Of a DNA stretch of 64,000 bases, positions 1 to 9,041 are shown piece by piece. The DNA comes from Dokdonella fugitiva (GTDB lineage Bacteria > Pseudomonadota > Gammaproteobacteria > Xanthomonadales > Rhodanobacteraceae). The notes beneath the pieces are model-generated. The model was not told the origin of the DNA. It did no database searches and saw nothing but the letters and a program-made list of their open reading frames with translations. Location of the stretch: assembly GCF_014138265.1 (NCBI RefSeq), contig NZ_JACGXL010000001.1, positions 372,001-436,000 of the forward strand. Reading direction: 5' to 3'. Made by a program: the position numbers and the translations under genes. Positions within the stretch are counted from its first letter, which is position 1, and every line of letters starts with the position of its first letter.

Positions 1-1500
1 AGTGGCCTCAACAGCTTTGTGTCGAAGTTCTCGTCCGACGCGCACCAGTTGGACGTCAACTCGCAGGCGCTGGTGTCGGCGTTCGGACAAGCCAACCTCA
101 CGCTGCCGCAGACGCGCGAAGGCATGCTGGCGCTCATGCAGTCGCTCGACGCGACGACCGAGCAGGGCCGCGAGCAAATCGCGACTCTGTTGCGTCTGTC
201 CGACGTGGCCGACCAGTATTACAGCCAGCTCGATGCGTTCTCCAAGCAGCTCGGGCTATCGCAAAGCGGCGAACTCAAGCGGCAGTTGACGTCAATCCAT
301 GATTCCGCGGTGGCGCTCTCGCAGGCGCTGCAGCGCGCTGGCGCGTCCTCGGACCAGTTGCAGCGCATCGCGACCGCTGCGTTCGATCGCATGCGGGAGG
401 CGATCGAGGCCGTGCGCTCGGCGGCTCAGGAGAGCGCGTTCGAGTTGGGCCTGACCAATGCCGGCTCGCTGGATCAGGTCAATGCAGAGGTCGACCGGCT
501 CAAGGGCATCGCCGACGCGGCGAAGGGCTCGATGCATGGCTTCGGCTCGGCGATCGAGGACGCGGCCAATCGCGCGCGCGACGCGATCAATCTATTGCTC
601 GGCGACAAGAGCCCGCTGAACGACCAGCGCAAGCTCGAGGTCGCGCGGCAGGGACTCGTCGCCGGCACGGTGACGCAGGACCAGTTCTTGGAGATCGCGC
701 GCCGGCTGTACGCGACGACTTCGCAGTTCACGCGCGAGTTCGAGTTTGCGCAGCGCTACCCAGGCGCAGGACAGGCGCGATCGCCTGGCGGCGGTGGCGG
801 CGGCTCGCCGGGCCTGACGGGCGAGCAGCAGGCGCGTCTCACGGACCTGTTGAAGCAGCAGCAGGAACTGCAGGCGCAGTCCGACCTGGTGCGCTACCGC
901 GAACTCGCGCAGCAGTATGCGCAGCTCGCTGACGTGGACAAAAAGTCCTTCATCGACGAGTTGAAGGGCGCCGGCATCGACCTCACGAAGTTCGCGCAGG
1001 GCCTCGGGCTGCAGGGCGAGGAAGCGCTCAAGGCCTATGGCGACAACCTCAAGGCGCAGATCGAGGCGCAGGGCAATGGCGCGGCATCCATCGTGGACGC
1101 CATCCGCGAACTCGGCGATCGCATCACCGGCGTCGACACGACTCCGGTAAACGCAGGGTCGCCGATCGACAATCCCGGAACGCACGCTGGCGGGCACGAC
1201 CTGCCGATCGCGCAAGATCCGCGCGGGCATGGCGGTCGCGGATTGCCGACCGTGGACGAGGGGAGCTCGCCGGCCGCCGCCAACGGCGCAGCCCTCGCGA
1301 CCAAGGCTGCGAAGGCATCGCAGGACAGCGCGGACGAACTCAAGGCGATGCGCGCGCTCCTGCAGGCGTTGGTCGAGGAAGCGCGCAAGGGATCGCCTGA
1401 CGTCGTCGCGGCCGTCGCCGGAACGACGGACGAGGTTCGGCAGCTCGGCAGCGCTGCCGGCGGCCGTGCGCTCGAACAGCGCATCAAGGAGCGCCGCTGA
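1..1500 (+). CDS. Phage tail tape-measure protein, C-terminal part (5' end outside window)
   Basis: The reading frame is open from the first base, so the true start lies upstream; a GTG at 19 is the first possible start but is probably internal. The 499 visible residues are largely helical, rich in Ala, Gln, Arg and Asp. A Gly-rich linker sits near visible residue 260, a Gln-rich heptad-like stretch near 275-300, and an Ala/Lys-rich tail follows. Long alpha-helical proteins of this kind directly before tail-tip genes in siphoviruses are normally the tape measure, which sets tail length and is threaded through the tail tube. The call rests on composition and on position before three more tail-like genes; no catalytic motif is seen. 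The stop codon overlaps the next start by one base. Confidence 0.6.
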   Translation, partial: SGLNSFVSKFSSDAHQLDVNSQALVSAFGQANLTLPQTREGMLALMQSLDATTEQGREQIATLLRLSDVADQYYSQLDAFSKQLGLSQSGELKRQLTSIHDSAVALSQALQRAGASSDQLQRIATAAFDRMREAIEAVRSAAQESAFELGLTNAGSLDQVNAEVDRLKGIADAAKGSMHGFGSAIEDAANRARDAINLLLGDKSPLNDQRKLEVARQGLVAGTVTQDQFLEIARRLYATTSQFTREFEFAQRYPGAGQARSPGGGGGGSPGLTGEQQARLTDLLKQQQELQAQSDLVRYRELAQQYAQLADVDKKSFIDELKGAGIDLTKFAQGLGLQGEEALKAYGDNLKAQIEAQGNGAASIVDAIRELGDRITGVDTTPVNAGSPIDNPGTHAGGHDLPIAQDPRGHGGRGLPTVDEGSSPAAANGAALATKAAKASQDSADELKAMRALLQALVEEARKGSPDVVAAVAGTTDEVRQLGSAAGGRALEQRIKERR

Positions 1501-3314
1501 TGGGCCGCGCCGTTCTCATCGCGACGATCACGACGAACCCGCAGAGCGCGGACGCGCTCACCCTGCGACCGTCGTTCCCGACGCAGCCGGTCGCAGGCGT
1601 CGCGGCGACGAACTGTGCGATCGTCGCGTCGGGCGGCACTGGCGGCTACGTCTATGCGCTCGTCAATCACCCGCCGGCGTGGATCACTGTCGACTCGACC
1701 ACGGGCGCGCTGACGTTCACGGCGCCGGACACGGGCAAGTACACGATCGATGCCGAAGTTCAGGACTCGTCGTCGACGGTGGCGTACCTGCAGTTCTCGA
1801 TCGAGGCGACGTCGCCGGTCGTGTTCACGGGTGGCACGCCGCCTATTGGCGAGATCGGCATCGCGTACGAGTTCGCGCTGACCGCCAGTGGCGCGACGGG
1901 GACGATGTCCTGGGCGCACAGCGCGGGCACGCTGCCGGCTGGCCTCAGCATCGCTGGCTCGGACGTCACCGGCACGCCGACGGCGCCGTACGGCATCAGC
2001 TACGCGACGATCACTGGCACCGATTCTGGAACGGGTGCGACGTGCGTCGTGCAGCTCGCGTTCGACATCCGCGACGTGCTCGACGACACGCCGCCTTCTG
2101 ACCCGGTCGAGATATTCGTCAACACGCCAGTTTCAATCGACCTGTCGACGTACTGGTCCGCCGGCGTTCCTCCGTATCGGGTTGTGCCAGCAGGCACGTT
2201 TCCGACCGGGCTGCAGTTGGTGCGGAATAGGCTCGGATTCGGATGGTTGATCACGGGAACGACGCCGGCGAGCTTTTCCGGCGACGACACCGACTGGTCG
2301 ATGGGCGTGGAGGTCTACGACTCGCTCGGCGCGCACGTCACGGTCGCCTGGCTGTTGATCGCTCGCGAGAATCGCAATATCGGGTTCGCACAGCTCAACG
2401 GCGTCGACGTCGGTGCGTCAGGCGCCGTGCCGCGGTACGACTTCTCTGGGCTATGCGTCGGCTCAGTGACGCGCGCTTTCGACGGATCGAAGTTCACGAT
2501 CGACTTCACGCCGCAGCTCGCCGCATGCACCGTCATGGGCAACGCGACGGGATCGACCGCGGCAGCGACCGCGATCCAAGCGACGACGAACAATCGCGTG
2601 CTCGCCAGAACGAGTGGCGGCGTGCTGGCATGGACGCAGATCACGATGCCGATGATCTCGGCTTCCGGCACCGCGGGCTCAACGAACTTCCTGCGCGGCG
2701 ATGGCTCGTGGGCGAGCGTCACCATGGGCACGATCTCCGCAACTGGCACGCCAAGCAGCGCGACATTTCTTCGTGGCGATGGATCGTGGAGCACGCCGAC
2801 AATAAGCCTCAACGGAAACGCAGGCTCCTCCTTCACGCTCAACGGATCGTCGCAGATAACCGTTGCATTCTTCTCAGGGACATTCACGTTTTCGCACGCC
2901 ACGTCAGGCGTGTCGGCAGCAACGTACGACAACCTGACATTCAACGGCACCGGCCATTGCACTGCGGCTGCGGTCCAATATTCGACGGAGATCAGCATTG
3001 CAGTTACGAACGGCAGCAGTCTAACTAACACAGCATTTTCATCGGCCGCCGCAGGTACGGACGTCGTGCGCCTTACTGGATCCGGCGGCGGAACCGCCAA
3101 CATCCATGGGTTCATCAATGGCGCATCGAACGCGCGCAAAGTGATGCTTTTGAATCAGAGCAACACGACTGTGACTATCGTCAACAACTCCGGCACCGAG
3201 ACTACCGCCGCGAATCGATTTGCGCTCGACGCTAACTTTGTTGTCCCGGCGGAGCGATTTGCGTTGCTATGGAAAGACGGAACCATCGGACGATGGCGCG
3301 TGCAGGTGGGATGA
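1500..3314 (+). CDS. Phage tail protein with putative Ig-like domains and fibre repeats
   Basis: This is a 604-residue structural protein starting at the ATG that shares its A with the preceding TGA. Residues 20-250 hold at least two, probably three, Ig-like units of the He_PIG kind, each with the pattern LPAGLSI...TGTPT. Residues about 396 and 422 each begin a copy of the motif FLRGDGSW, a repeat common in caudovirus fibre and receptor-binding proteins. The C-terminal 150 residues are Ser/Thr/Gly/Asn-rich and likely beta-structured. The protein is therefore probably displayed at the tail tip and may bind the host surface; that role is inferred from domain type and position. The next gene starts 1 bp after this stop. 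Confidence 0.65.
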   Translation: MGRAVLIATITTNPQSADALTLRPSFPTQPVAGVAATNCAIVASGGTGGYVYALVNHPPAWITVDSTTGALTFTAPDTGKYTIDAEVQDSSSTVAYLQFSIEATSPVVFTGGTPPIGEIGIAYEFALTASGATGTMSWAHSAGTLPAGLSIAGSDVTGTPTAPYGISYATITGTDSGTGATCVVQLAFDIRDVLDDTPPSDPVEIFVNTPVSIDLSTYWSAGVPPYRVVPAGTFPTGLQLVRNRLGFGWLITGTTPASFSGDDTDWSMGVEVYDSLGAHVTVAWLLIARENRNIGFAQLNGVDVGASGAVPRYDFSGLCVGSVTRAFDGSKFTIDFTPQLAACTVMGNATGSTAAATAIQATTNNRVLARTSGGVLAWTQITMPMISASGTAGSTNFLRGDGSWASVTMGTISATGTPSSATFLRGDGSWSTPTISLNGNAGSSFTLNGSSQITVAFFSGTFTFSHATSGVSAATYDNLTFNGTGHCTAAAVQYSTEISIAVTNGSSLTNTAFSSAAAGTDVVRLTGSGGGTANIHGFINGASNARKVMLLNQSNTTVTIVNNSGTETTAANRFALDANFVVPAERFALLWKDGTIGRWRVQVG

Positions 3315-3315
3315 C

Positions 3316-6015
3316 GTGACCTCCCGCATCTACAGCTACCTCGATCGCAACCGCGTCGGCGAGTTCCTGCTGCTCGACGATGAGGATCTGAGTTTCACCA
3401 CGTCGGCGGACTGCGACTTCAACCGCAAGATCGTCGGCACGCTGCCTGCCATGTCGGGCGACTTCGCATACGAGGGCTACTTCTGGTCGACATCCCGCGA
3501 TCCGCTCGTCGACCTTACCTCGTTCGGGATCACGACCGACGACAGCGCGAACCTCGCGACCTACACCGGCGGCGACCTGCGCAGCTATGGGTTGGTGTGC
3601 GCAAATGGCGAAATCCACAACAACGGAGGCGCGATCGCCGCGTTGAGCGCGACGATCGACGAACGCATTCCGGTTGGACTGCATCTGCACCTCGAGCCGT
3701 CGCTGGCGTACGTCGAATGGCTGCGCAGCGGCAGCGTCATCGCGACAACGTCGTTGCCGGTCGGAAAGGCGTGGTACCCGAGTTTCAGCATCGGCAGCTC
3801 GGCGCCCGGCGATGTGTCAGGCAAGTTCAACTTCGGGCAGTGGCGCATGGACCGCGCGCGCCAATGGCGTAACGGATGGTCGCAGCAGACCGCTGGCTTC
3901 AACGTAATCCGCATCGCCATGGTGCAGGAGGCGTTTCACACGCTTCCGACCGATACGCCTGCGAGCACGCCGTACGGACCGTTCATGGTTGGCGCCGATA
4001 AGGTGCTCGTGAAAAAGGGGCCGCGGCCGTGGCACCTTCGCGACAGCGACGGCGATGGCTCGACGTCCCTGTCCGTGCTCGTGCTCGACAACTCGACCGG
4101 CGAATTCAACTCGCTTCTTTCGGCCGACGTGCGCGACTCGACGCTCGTGCTGCAGCGCGTGCGCTCGCCCGGCGGCGTCGCCGGCTCGCTCGCGGCCGCT
4201 GTGACGATCCTGACGGGCGTGGTCGAGTCGATATCGCTCGCGCGCGGACTGATTCAGGTCGTGCTTCGCGGCACGCTCGCGCGACTCGACCGTCCGATGA
4301 AGATGCGGCGCATCCCGCCGTTCTACGATGCCGCGTCGGCAGGCTCGGTCGTCCCGTTCGGGCGCGGCGCGCAGCGCAACGTCCGACCCAAGCTGCTCAG
4401 CGAGCCCGACCGCCTGTTCCTGCTCGCTGACGCGCCGCAGACCAACATCACGCTCGCGAGCGACAGCGGCGCGCCGCTCGACCCGAATGCGCTTCCGCCT
4501 CAGTACACGCCCGCGCTCGACCATGAGGGGATCCAGTTCGAGGTCATGCCGGAAGGTCGCATTGGCGTCGACTGCTCGAGCGTGGGCGAGCAATACGACA
4601 TTCCCGGAGCGTCCGACGTGCTCGCCAGCATTGGCGACTTCGCGACCTGGGCCGTCACCGCGAACACGCAGACTTCGACCCCGCCGAGCGGGTGGACGTT
4701 CTCGAACAACGCGAGCGCATGGATCATGCGCATTGCCGCCGGCGGCGGGAAGAACGTCTTGCGACTCAAGACGATCGTGCCGTGGTACCCGGAGCACCCG
4801 ACCACGCCGAAGTACGGCGACTGGATCAAGGTCACGACGCCGCCGCTGCTCGCTGGCCGATCCTACCGCCTGAAAATTGGGATTCTCACGGCGCAGTCCG
4901 ATCCTCCACTCGTCGGCAGCTCTCATCGCACCGGCGGCCTGATGTTGCGCACCGACCTGTCGAACGATCCGCTCGACGCGGTCAGCGCGCACGGCGTCGC
5001 CATTTCGACGAACGGGCAGGGGTCGAACGGATTCGGTTACTTCCAGACGTTCGACTTCACCGTACCAACCGGCGGCGGCTCCAAGTCGCTCTACATCATC
5101 GGCACTGCCAGCAGCGGCAGCACGGCCGGATCGGCGACTGGTATTGGCCTGATCGAGGTGCACGAAGTCAGCATCGAATTGCTCGGGCAGTTCCAGAGCC
5201 TGCCGCTCGCCGACATCCTGCCGAAGGACGCTGTGCACGACATCCTTGTCGAGATCGAGGGCGAGGATCCCGGCATCTACAGCGCGACCGACCTCGATGC
5301 ACTCGCCACCGAGACGGGGCAGGCCACGCACGGCGTGAGCTTGCGCTACGAGGACACGCCCAACGTGCGCGACGTGCTGCAGGACATTGTCGACCAGTAC
5401 GGCGCCATCATGTTCGAGGACGAGTTCGGGGTGATCCGCTTCAAACGGTGGCGCATGCCGGACTCGCCGCTGGCTCCGCCCCCGGTTGCGCGTTTCACGT
5501 ATGCGAATGTCAATGTCGACACGCTCGCAATTGATCCTGTCGCTGCAGATGGCTTCACGACTCAGTTCTGGAGCCGTCCGAACTGCGAGCCGTTCGCCGA
5601 CGGCGATTTCGTCAGCGACACAACACTCGTAACCGCGGCGATTCGCAATGCTTACACGGGCGAGGGGCAGTATCAGTTCTCGTCGACGCTCGCGCCCGCG
5701 CAGGAATACTTGAAGCGCAGCGGCAACGGCCGCCGCATGATCCGCGTCGACAACCTCGCCGCCGCTCGGCATGAGACCGACAACGTGTGCGGCCAAATGC
5801 AGGTCAAGCGCATGGCCGTGACCTTCGATGCGCTATATGACGGCGGCGGCGATTCCATCGGCGACGGCATCGCGGTCGCGCCACAGCAGCTCTACCCGGG
5901 CGACGTGGTGATCCTGCACCTGCCCGATCATGGGTTCGACGAGAAGGCCGTAACCGTCGGCGACACCGCGCTCTACGACGCCGACGGCAAGCTGCAGATC
6001 AAGGGGGTGTACTGA
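3316..6015 (+). CDS. Large phage tail-tip-like protein, unrecognised family
   Basis: The GTG at 3316 starts immediately after the previous stop and gives 899 residues; an in-frame start at 3220 would bury 32 codons inside the neighbouring gene and is less likely. The N-terminal 180 residues read like a beta-sandwich of the SPRY or lectin kind (a GLHLHLE strand followed by a solvent-exposed VEWLRSG turn). The middle, around residues 430-600, has the Ser/Thr/Gly pattern of carbohydrate-binding modules, and the C-terminal third (INF-like FEDEFGVIRFKRW segment) resembles tail hub proteins. I do not recognise a named family. Its order after the tape measure and Ig protein suggests a baseplate or tail-tip component. 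It overlaps the next gene by one base. Confidence 0.5.
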   Translation: MTSRIYSYLDRNRVGEFLLLDDEDLSFTTSADCDFNRKIVGTLPAMSGDFAYEGYFWSTSRDPLVDLTSFGITTDDSANLATYTGGDLRSYGLVCANGEIHNNGGAIAALSATIDERIPVGLHLHLEPSLAYVEWLRSGSVIATTSLPVGKAWYPSFSIGSSAPGDVSGKFNFGQWRMDRARQWRNGWSQQTAGFNVIRIAMVQEAFHTLPTDTPASTPYGPFMVGADKVLVKKGPRPWHLRDSDGDGSTSLSVLVLDNSTGEFNSLLSADVRDSTLVLQRVRSPGGVAGSLAAAVTILTGVVESISLARGLIQVVLRGTLARLDRPMKMRRIPPFYDAASAGSVVPFGRGAQRNVRPKLLSEPDRLFLLADAPQTNITLASDSGAPLDPNALPPQYTPALDHEGIQFEVMPEGRIGVDCSSVGEQYDIPGASDVLASIGDFATWAVTANTQTSTPPSGWTFSNNASAWIMRIAAGGGKNVLRLKTIVPWYPEHPTTPKYGDWIKVTTPPLLAGRSYRLKIGILTAQSDPPLVGSSHRTGGLMLRTDLSNDPLDAVSAHGVAISTNGQGSNGFGYFQTFDFTVPTGGGSKSLYIIGTASSGSTAGSATGIGLIEVHEVSIELLGQFQSLPLADILPKDAVHDILVEIEGEDPGIYSATDLDALATETGQATHGVSLRYEDTPNVRDVLQDIVDQYGAIMFEDEFGVIRFKRWRMPDSPLAPPPVARFTYANVNVDTLAIDPVAADGFTTQFWSRPNCEPFADGDFVSDTTLVTAAIRNAYTGEGQYQFSSTLAPAQEYLKRSGNGRRMIRVDNLAAARHETDNVCGQMQVKRMAVTFDALYDGGGDSIGDGIAVAPQQLYPGDVVILHLPDHGFDEKAVTVGDTALYDADGKLQIKGVY

Positions 6016-6905
6016 TGTTGCTCGGATACGGCAGGCCGCAGGGCGGCACCTGGAGCGTGAACACGGCGAACGGCGCTGCGATCGTGTCGGACACCGCGCA
6101 GCTCGGCGATGGCCGCCCCGACACGCTGACCTCGTTCACATGGATCACCGGCACGCAAAACACGTCGTCGATCTTCCGCCTGCGCTACGACTGGTCGACT
6201 GCGATTGTGCCGGGGCTCGTCGGACTCATGGGCATGTCGCTTCCCGCGGGGACGAAGGTCAGCGTAGCCTTTCGCCGGCCGTCCGATACGGCGGGCACCT
6301 ACCCGTATTCGCCGAGCATGGCAGCGGCGTCGCAGCGTGCGATTGCCGGCATCCACGGCGGACGCAACGCCTGGCTGCGCGTGAATACAGGCGCGTCGGC
6401 GGTGTCGGGTTGCGAGATTCAGATCTGGAACGACGTGAACGGCGTTGCGGCGATCGCGGCGGCCGCGCCCTTCACGACCGGCGAGGCCGTCATCGCGCAG
6501 GCGGCGGAAGTGCAGGTCGCGGCCGGATGGACGCTGACCTGGGGCGACCCTCCGCAGCCGAACATGAGCAGCAGCGGGCAGGGCTATTCGGCCTATGTGC
6601 CGCCGCCGCGGCGCACGTTCTCGTTTCGCTTCCCGGTCGACGATCAGAACGCCTACTTCGGCAACACGTCGGCGAGCGCGCTCGACTACGAGCAGGTGAT
6701 CGCGCTGATGGATCGCGCGCAGCCGTGCGTCTACGTGCCGCGCTACCTCGACGACAGCGGCGCATTCAGCGCGCAGCTCATGCACCGCACGGCGATCATT
6801 GGTGTCGCGACGAAGGTGCCGCAGCTCGGGCAGAAGTCGGGGCCATACTTCGACGGTGGCGGCGGAGTGGTGCTCGAGTATCCGGTACCGGCGCCGGCGG
6901 TTTAG
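6015..6905 (+). CDS. Phage tail protein, unrecognised
   Basis: The ATG overlaps the preceding TGA by one base and a GGGGGTGT stretch just upstream can serve as ribosome binding site, so translation is probably coupled. The 296 residues have no signal peptide or membrane segment and are rich in Gly, Ala, Ser and aromatic residues, with many short beta-type segments. The last 60 residues contain a YVPRYLDD stretch and end in an Ala/Pro-rich tail. It is the last plus-strand gene of the structural module and its 3' end overlaps a convergent minus-strand gene by 4 bp. A tail-tip role is inferred from order alone. Confidence 0.5.
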   Translation: MLLGYGRPQGGTWSVNTANGAAIVSDTAQLGDGRPDTLTSFTWITGTQNTSSIFRLRYDWSTAIVPGLVGLMGMSLPAGTKVSVAFRRPSDTAGTYPYSPSMAAASQRAIAGIHGGRNAWLRVNTGASAVSGCEIQIWNDVNGVAAIAAAAPFTTGEAVIAQAAEVQVAAGWTLTWGDPPQPNMSSSGQGYSAYVPPPRRTFSFRFPVDDQNAYFGNTSASALDYEQVIALMDRAQPCVYVPRYLDDSGAFSAQLMHRTAIIGVATKVPQLGQKSGPYFDGGGGVVLEYPVPAPAV

Positions 6906-7225
6906 GGCTTCGTCGGGCAGAAGGTGCTGTACATATGAACGATCATGTCGTCGCCTGGCGTGCCGTCGCCTTTGACGAGTGTGACGTCATCATCGACGAC
7001 GAAAAATGGCATGAAGCCAGTATATGCGCCGAACGAGTTTTTGGAGTTCGCCTCGCCGCATACAACCTTGTCGGTAGTGCCGAAGCGAATCTTGCGGAAC
7101 TGCACCGAGCTTGGGTCTTTCATCAGGTCCGCGACGGCCTTCTTGGCCGCCGCGATCCGCGGCTTGTCGGTCGCGTGTGCCGCAATCGGCGCGGCCAGTA
7201 GCAGGGCGAGGGCGAGGTAACGCAT
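6902..7225 (-). CDS. Small exported protein of the prophage
   Basis: This 107-residue protein has a clear Sec signal peptide (basic MRY start, hydrophobic run, cleavage probable after AHA at residue 18). The mature part begins with a charged helix, then has KDPSSVQFRKIRFG, a pattern I have seen in small exported proteins of proteobacterial prophages, and contains two cysteines (VVCGE and TFCPT) that could form a disulphide in the periplasm. It is the most distal gene of the minus-strand module. It may be a moron gene expressed from the lysogen, but no function can be read from the sequence. Confidence 0.6.
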   Translation of the reverse strand: MRYLALALLLAAPIAAHATDKPRIAAAKKAVADLMKDPSSVQFRKIRFGTTDKVVCGEANSKNSFGAYTGFMPFFVVDDDVTLVKGDGTPGDDMIVHMYSTFCPTKP

Positions 7226-7306
7226 GCGCGGCTCCGTTCGTCGAGGACGCCGCGGATTGTGCGACAGCGGGGCGCGCGTGCGCTATGGGCGATTTCCTAC
7301 GTGGGC

Positions 7307-7462
7307 CTACGCGTTCCGCTCGCTCGAGCGCCAGCCCGAGCTGCGCCCGCGCGCGTAGACATAGGACTCTGGGTACTGAGGCCAGCGCGGCGCCGGCCTC
7401 GCTTTGCGTTTGCCGCCCGGCGTCGCCGGGGCCTTCTTCGTGGTCGCCTTCGTCGTGTCCAT
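7307..7462 (-). CDS. Possible 51-residue basic protein
   Basis: A short frame starting at an ATG (7462) encodes a Lys/Arg/Pro/Thr-rich, strongly basic peptide with the N-terminal pattern MDTTKATTKKAPATPGGK. Composition is plausible for a small nucleic-acid-binding phage protein, and it fills the space between two same-strand genes. Against it, the start codon lies in one arm of a perfect 10-bp inverted repeat (7461-7485), and no good Shine-Dalgarno sequence is seen. Treat as tentative. Confidence 0.3.
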   Translation of the reverse strand: MDTTKATTKKAPATPGGKRKARPAPRWPQYPESYVYARGRSSGWRSSERNA

Positions 7463-7485
7463 GGGCCGCATTCTCTGCGGCCCAT
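7461..7485. repeat. Perfect 10-bp inverted repeat
   Basis: The arms ATGGGCCGCA and TGCGGCCCAT flank a 5-nt loop. It lies 18 bp past the stop of the minus-strand gene at 7503 and contains the only ATG of the putative downstream small gene. There is no T-tract, so it may be a Rho-dependent end, an RNA stability hairpin, or a structure that hides the start codon. Confidence 0.6.
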
Positions 7486-7502
7486 GTCGCACCGATCGAG
7501 AC

Positions 7503-7886
7503 TCAGACCTTGCCTTCCATCGTCGCCTCGATCTCGGTGAAGAACCCGACGATCTGGCCGCGCAGGAGCGGCGTGCGCTCGGCCGCGAACATTTCGAGCG
7601 CGATGCGTTGCAGCCATCCGCCGCAGTCGTCGATCGGGCTGCTCCGGCGCATGGCAGTGAGGTACTCGTGCGCCGCGGCCGCGCCCTGCTGGCAGCCGAT
7701 GTTGTAGAGCGCGTCGTCGCGCTCGAGCTTGTCGCCGTCGGGGCAGATGCGCTGCGCCTCGATGTAGCTCTCGGACGGCGCTGGAATGTTCCAGGTGCTC
7801 GCCGGTCGCTTGCCGCGCTTGACGCGGGTGATGAACGAAAGGCTCAGGAAGGCGGGAAGTGCGGAAACGGCAGCGGCTGCGGACAT
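7503..7886 (-). CDS. Hypothetical phage protein
   Basis: The start at 7886 is chosen because GAGG lies 8 nt upstream of the ATG; longer frames reach 8078 but cross the terminator of the upstream gene. The 127 residues begin with a hydrophobic Ala/Leu stretch (residues 2-19), which could be a membrane anchor or a weak signal, then a basic KRGKR turn. The rest is soluble, with three cysteines and a His. The gene sits behind an intrinsic terminator at 8063-8095 and so probably has its own promoter in 7887-8062. Function is not recognised. Confidence 0.5.
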   Translation of the reverse strand: MSAAAAVSALPAFLSLSFITRVKRGKRPASTWNIPAPSESYIEAQRICPDGDKLERDDALYNIGCQQGAAAAHEYLTAMRRSSPIDDCGGWLQRIALEMFAAERTPLLRGQIVGFFTEIEATMEGKV

Positions 7887-8062
7887 GGCTGGATCCTCAT
7901 GGGTCGAGAGAGTCCGCCACATCGCGACCAAGCGGGGTGACGGACGACGCAAGGTTGGTCGACCGGCATGAGGACCGGCAGGGCTTGCGCCCTCCCTGCG
8001 CCGCCCGCCGCAAAGCAGGTGCGCTGTGCGCATGACCCGCCGCAGCGATGGCGGCAGGCATG

Positions 8063-8095
8063 AAAAAAGCGCCGTCATCGGAGCGATGGGCGCTT
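8063..8095 (-). terminator. Intrinsic terminator after the zinc-ribbon gene
   Basis: Read on the minus strand, AAGCGCC pairs with GGCGCTT, an inner CATCG/CGATG stem closes the loop, and six T residues follow. It lies 85 bp downstream of the stop at 8180. Confidence 0.75.
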
Positions 8096-8179
8096 GCGCG
8101 CCTCATGGTTCGGGCGACCAAGCCCGACTCCCCCTTTTGTCGGGGAGCGGAATCAGCCTGCCACAAGGCGCTATAGAAA

Positions 8180-8500
8180 TCAAGTGGATGCGGGAAGGGC
8201 CTCCCGCGGCGCCCCGTTGGGGCGCAGGACCACACCGTGCCAGTTGCAGGCGGAGCAGCACGCACCGCGCCCGCTGCATGCTCGGCACCACTGCCAGCGA
8301 TCGGCGGGCAACCGCGCAACCACGCCGACGCCGCAACCACCGCACACGCGCCCAAGCTGGTGGCGCCCATGCACCGCGCCGCAGTGCGCGCATGCCGCGT
8401 CCGGCACGCGCGACTCACGCACCGGCTCGTCGACGCTGGCCGGTGGCGTATAGCGATCGATGATGCGCTGGCGCGCTCGTTCGCTCGGGTAGAGACTCAC
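8180..8500 (-). CDS. Small zinc-ribbon protein with four CxxC knuckles
   Basis: The GTG start at 8500 is preceded by GGAGGG five bases upstream and overlaps the previous stop by 4 bp, so it is translationally coupled. The 106 residues contain CAHC, CGGC, CRAC and CSAC, which is enough for two zinc sites of the DnaJ or ribbon kind. The C-terminus is GNWHGVV-like followed by a polar tail. Such proteins in phage early regions often bind nucleic acid or act as adaptor proteins. No specific family is recognised. It is the last gene before the terminator at 8063-8095. Confidence 0.6.
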   Translation of the reverse strand: MSLYPSERARQRIIDRYTPPASVDEPVRESRVPDAACAHCGAVHGRHQLGRVCGGCGVGVVARLPADRWQWCRACSGRGACCSACNWHGVVLRPNGAPREALPAST

Positions 8501-8769
8501 TTCACCCTCCGCAGCGGCACCACGCTTGCCGGCTCCGTGCGGCCGGCCTCGACCGCGGCATCGATCGCGAGCACCGCCGCGCCGTACTCGGCGGCGAGCC
8601 CGATCTCGGCGAGGTAGCTGTCGAACGCGGATTGCAGATCGCGCTTGCCGACGTTGCGCTCGCGCAGCCACCGATGGAAGTTCGGGCCGTCGATCTTGCA
8701 CACGATCGCGTCGAGGGCTCGCATCAGGGTCGATTCTGCGAGGGCCGGCGCGTCCATCTTCTTTTGCAT
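8497..8769 (-). CDS. Hypothetical phage early protein
   Basis: The ATG at 8769 has AAAGGGGA as ribosome binding site and gives 90 residues; upstream in-frame codons have no such site. The protein is helical, mixed-charge, with no cysteine cluster (one Cys in AIVCKIDG) and no membrane segment. It overlaps the zinc-ribbon gene by GTGA. Operon position suggests an early or accessory phage function; the family is not recognised. Confidence 0.55.
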   Translation of the reverse strand: MQKKMDAPALAESTLMRALDAIVCKIDGPNFHRWLRERNVGKRDLQSAFDSYLAEIGLAAEYGAAVLAIDAAVEAGRTEPASVVPLRRVK

Positions 8770-8798
8770 GGGGCATCCCCTTTCGTTGCGGGCGAGGG

Positions 8799-9002
8799 TC
8801 ACAACGCCGCCATCGCCGACGGCACTTCCTGAATGTGCGGGACGGCCATGTGCTGCATGCCGGCGCGCGATCTCAGGCGGCAGCTCGCAAGGCGGCGCGC
8901 ATGCCCGAGTTCCCGGCCCACGATCGCCCGACAGCAGTTCGACCCACTGCGGCAGGGCGGCTCGATGGCCGGGGAGGGGAGCGTGCGGGGATGGTTTCGC
9001 AT
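8799..9002 (-). CDS. Possible small phage protein
   Basis: A 67-codon frame starting at the ATG at 9002 fills the 270-bp gap between two clear genes, ending 30 bp before the next start. It contains three cysteines and a Met/His-rich C-terminus. There is no convincing Shine-Dalgarno sequence, so the gene is supported only by spacing and direction. Confidence 0.3.
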   Translation of the reverse strand: MRNHPRTLPSPAIEPPCRSGSNCCRAIVGRELGHARRLASCRLRSRAGMQHMAVPHIQEVPSAMAAL

Positions 9003-9041
9003 AGATTGAGACGAGCCGGCCGAGGCGGCCGACTCGCGCAC

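Noticed and set aside
3220-3315. Earlier start for the large tail protein
   Set aside because: It would overlap the previous gene by 95 bp; a GTG immediately after that stop is available.
7297-7617. Alternative minus-strand frame over the small phage genes
   Set aside because: Arg-rich shadow of the 7503 and 7307 frames without a ribosome binding site.
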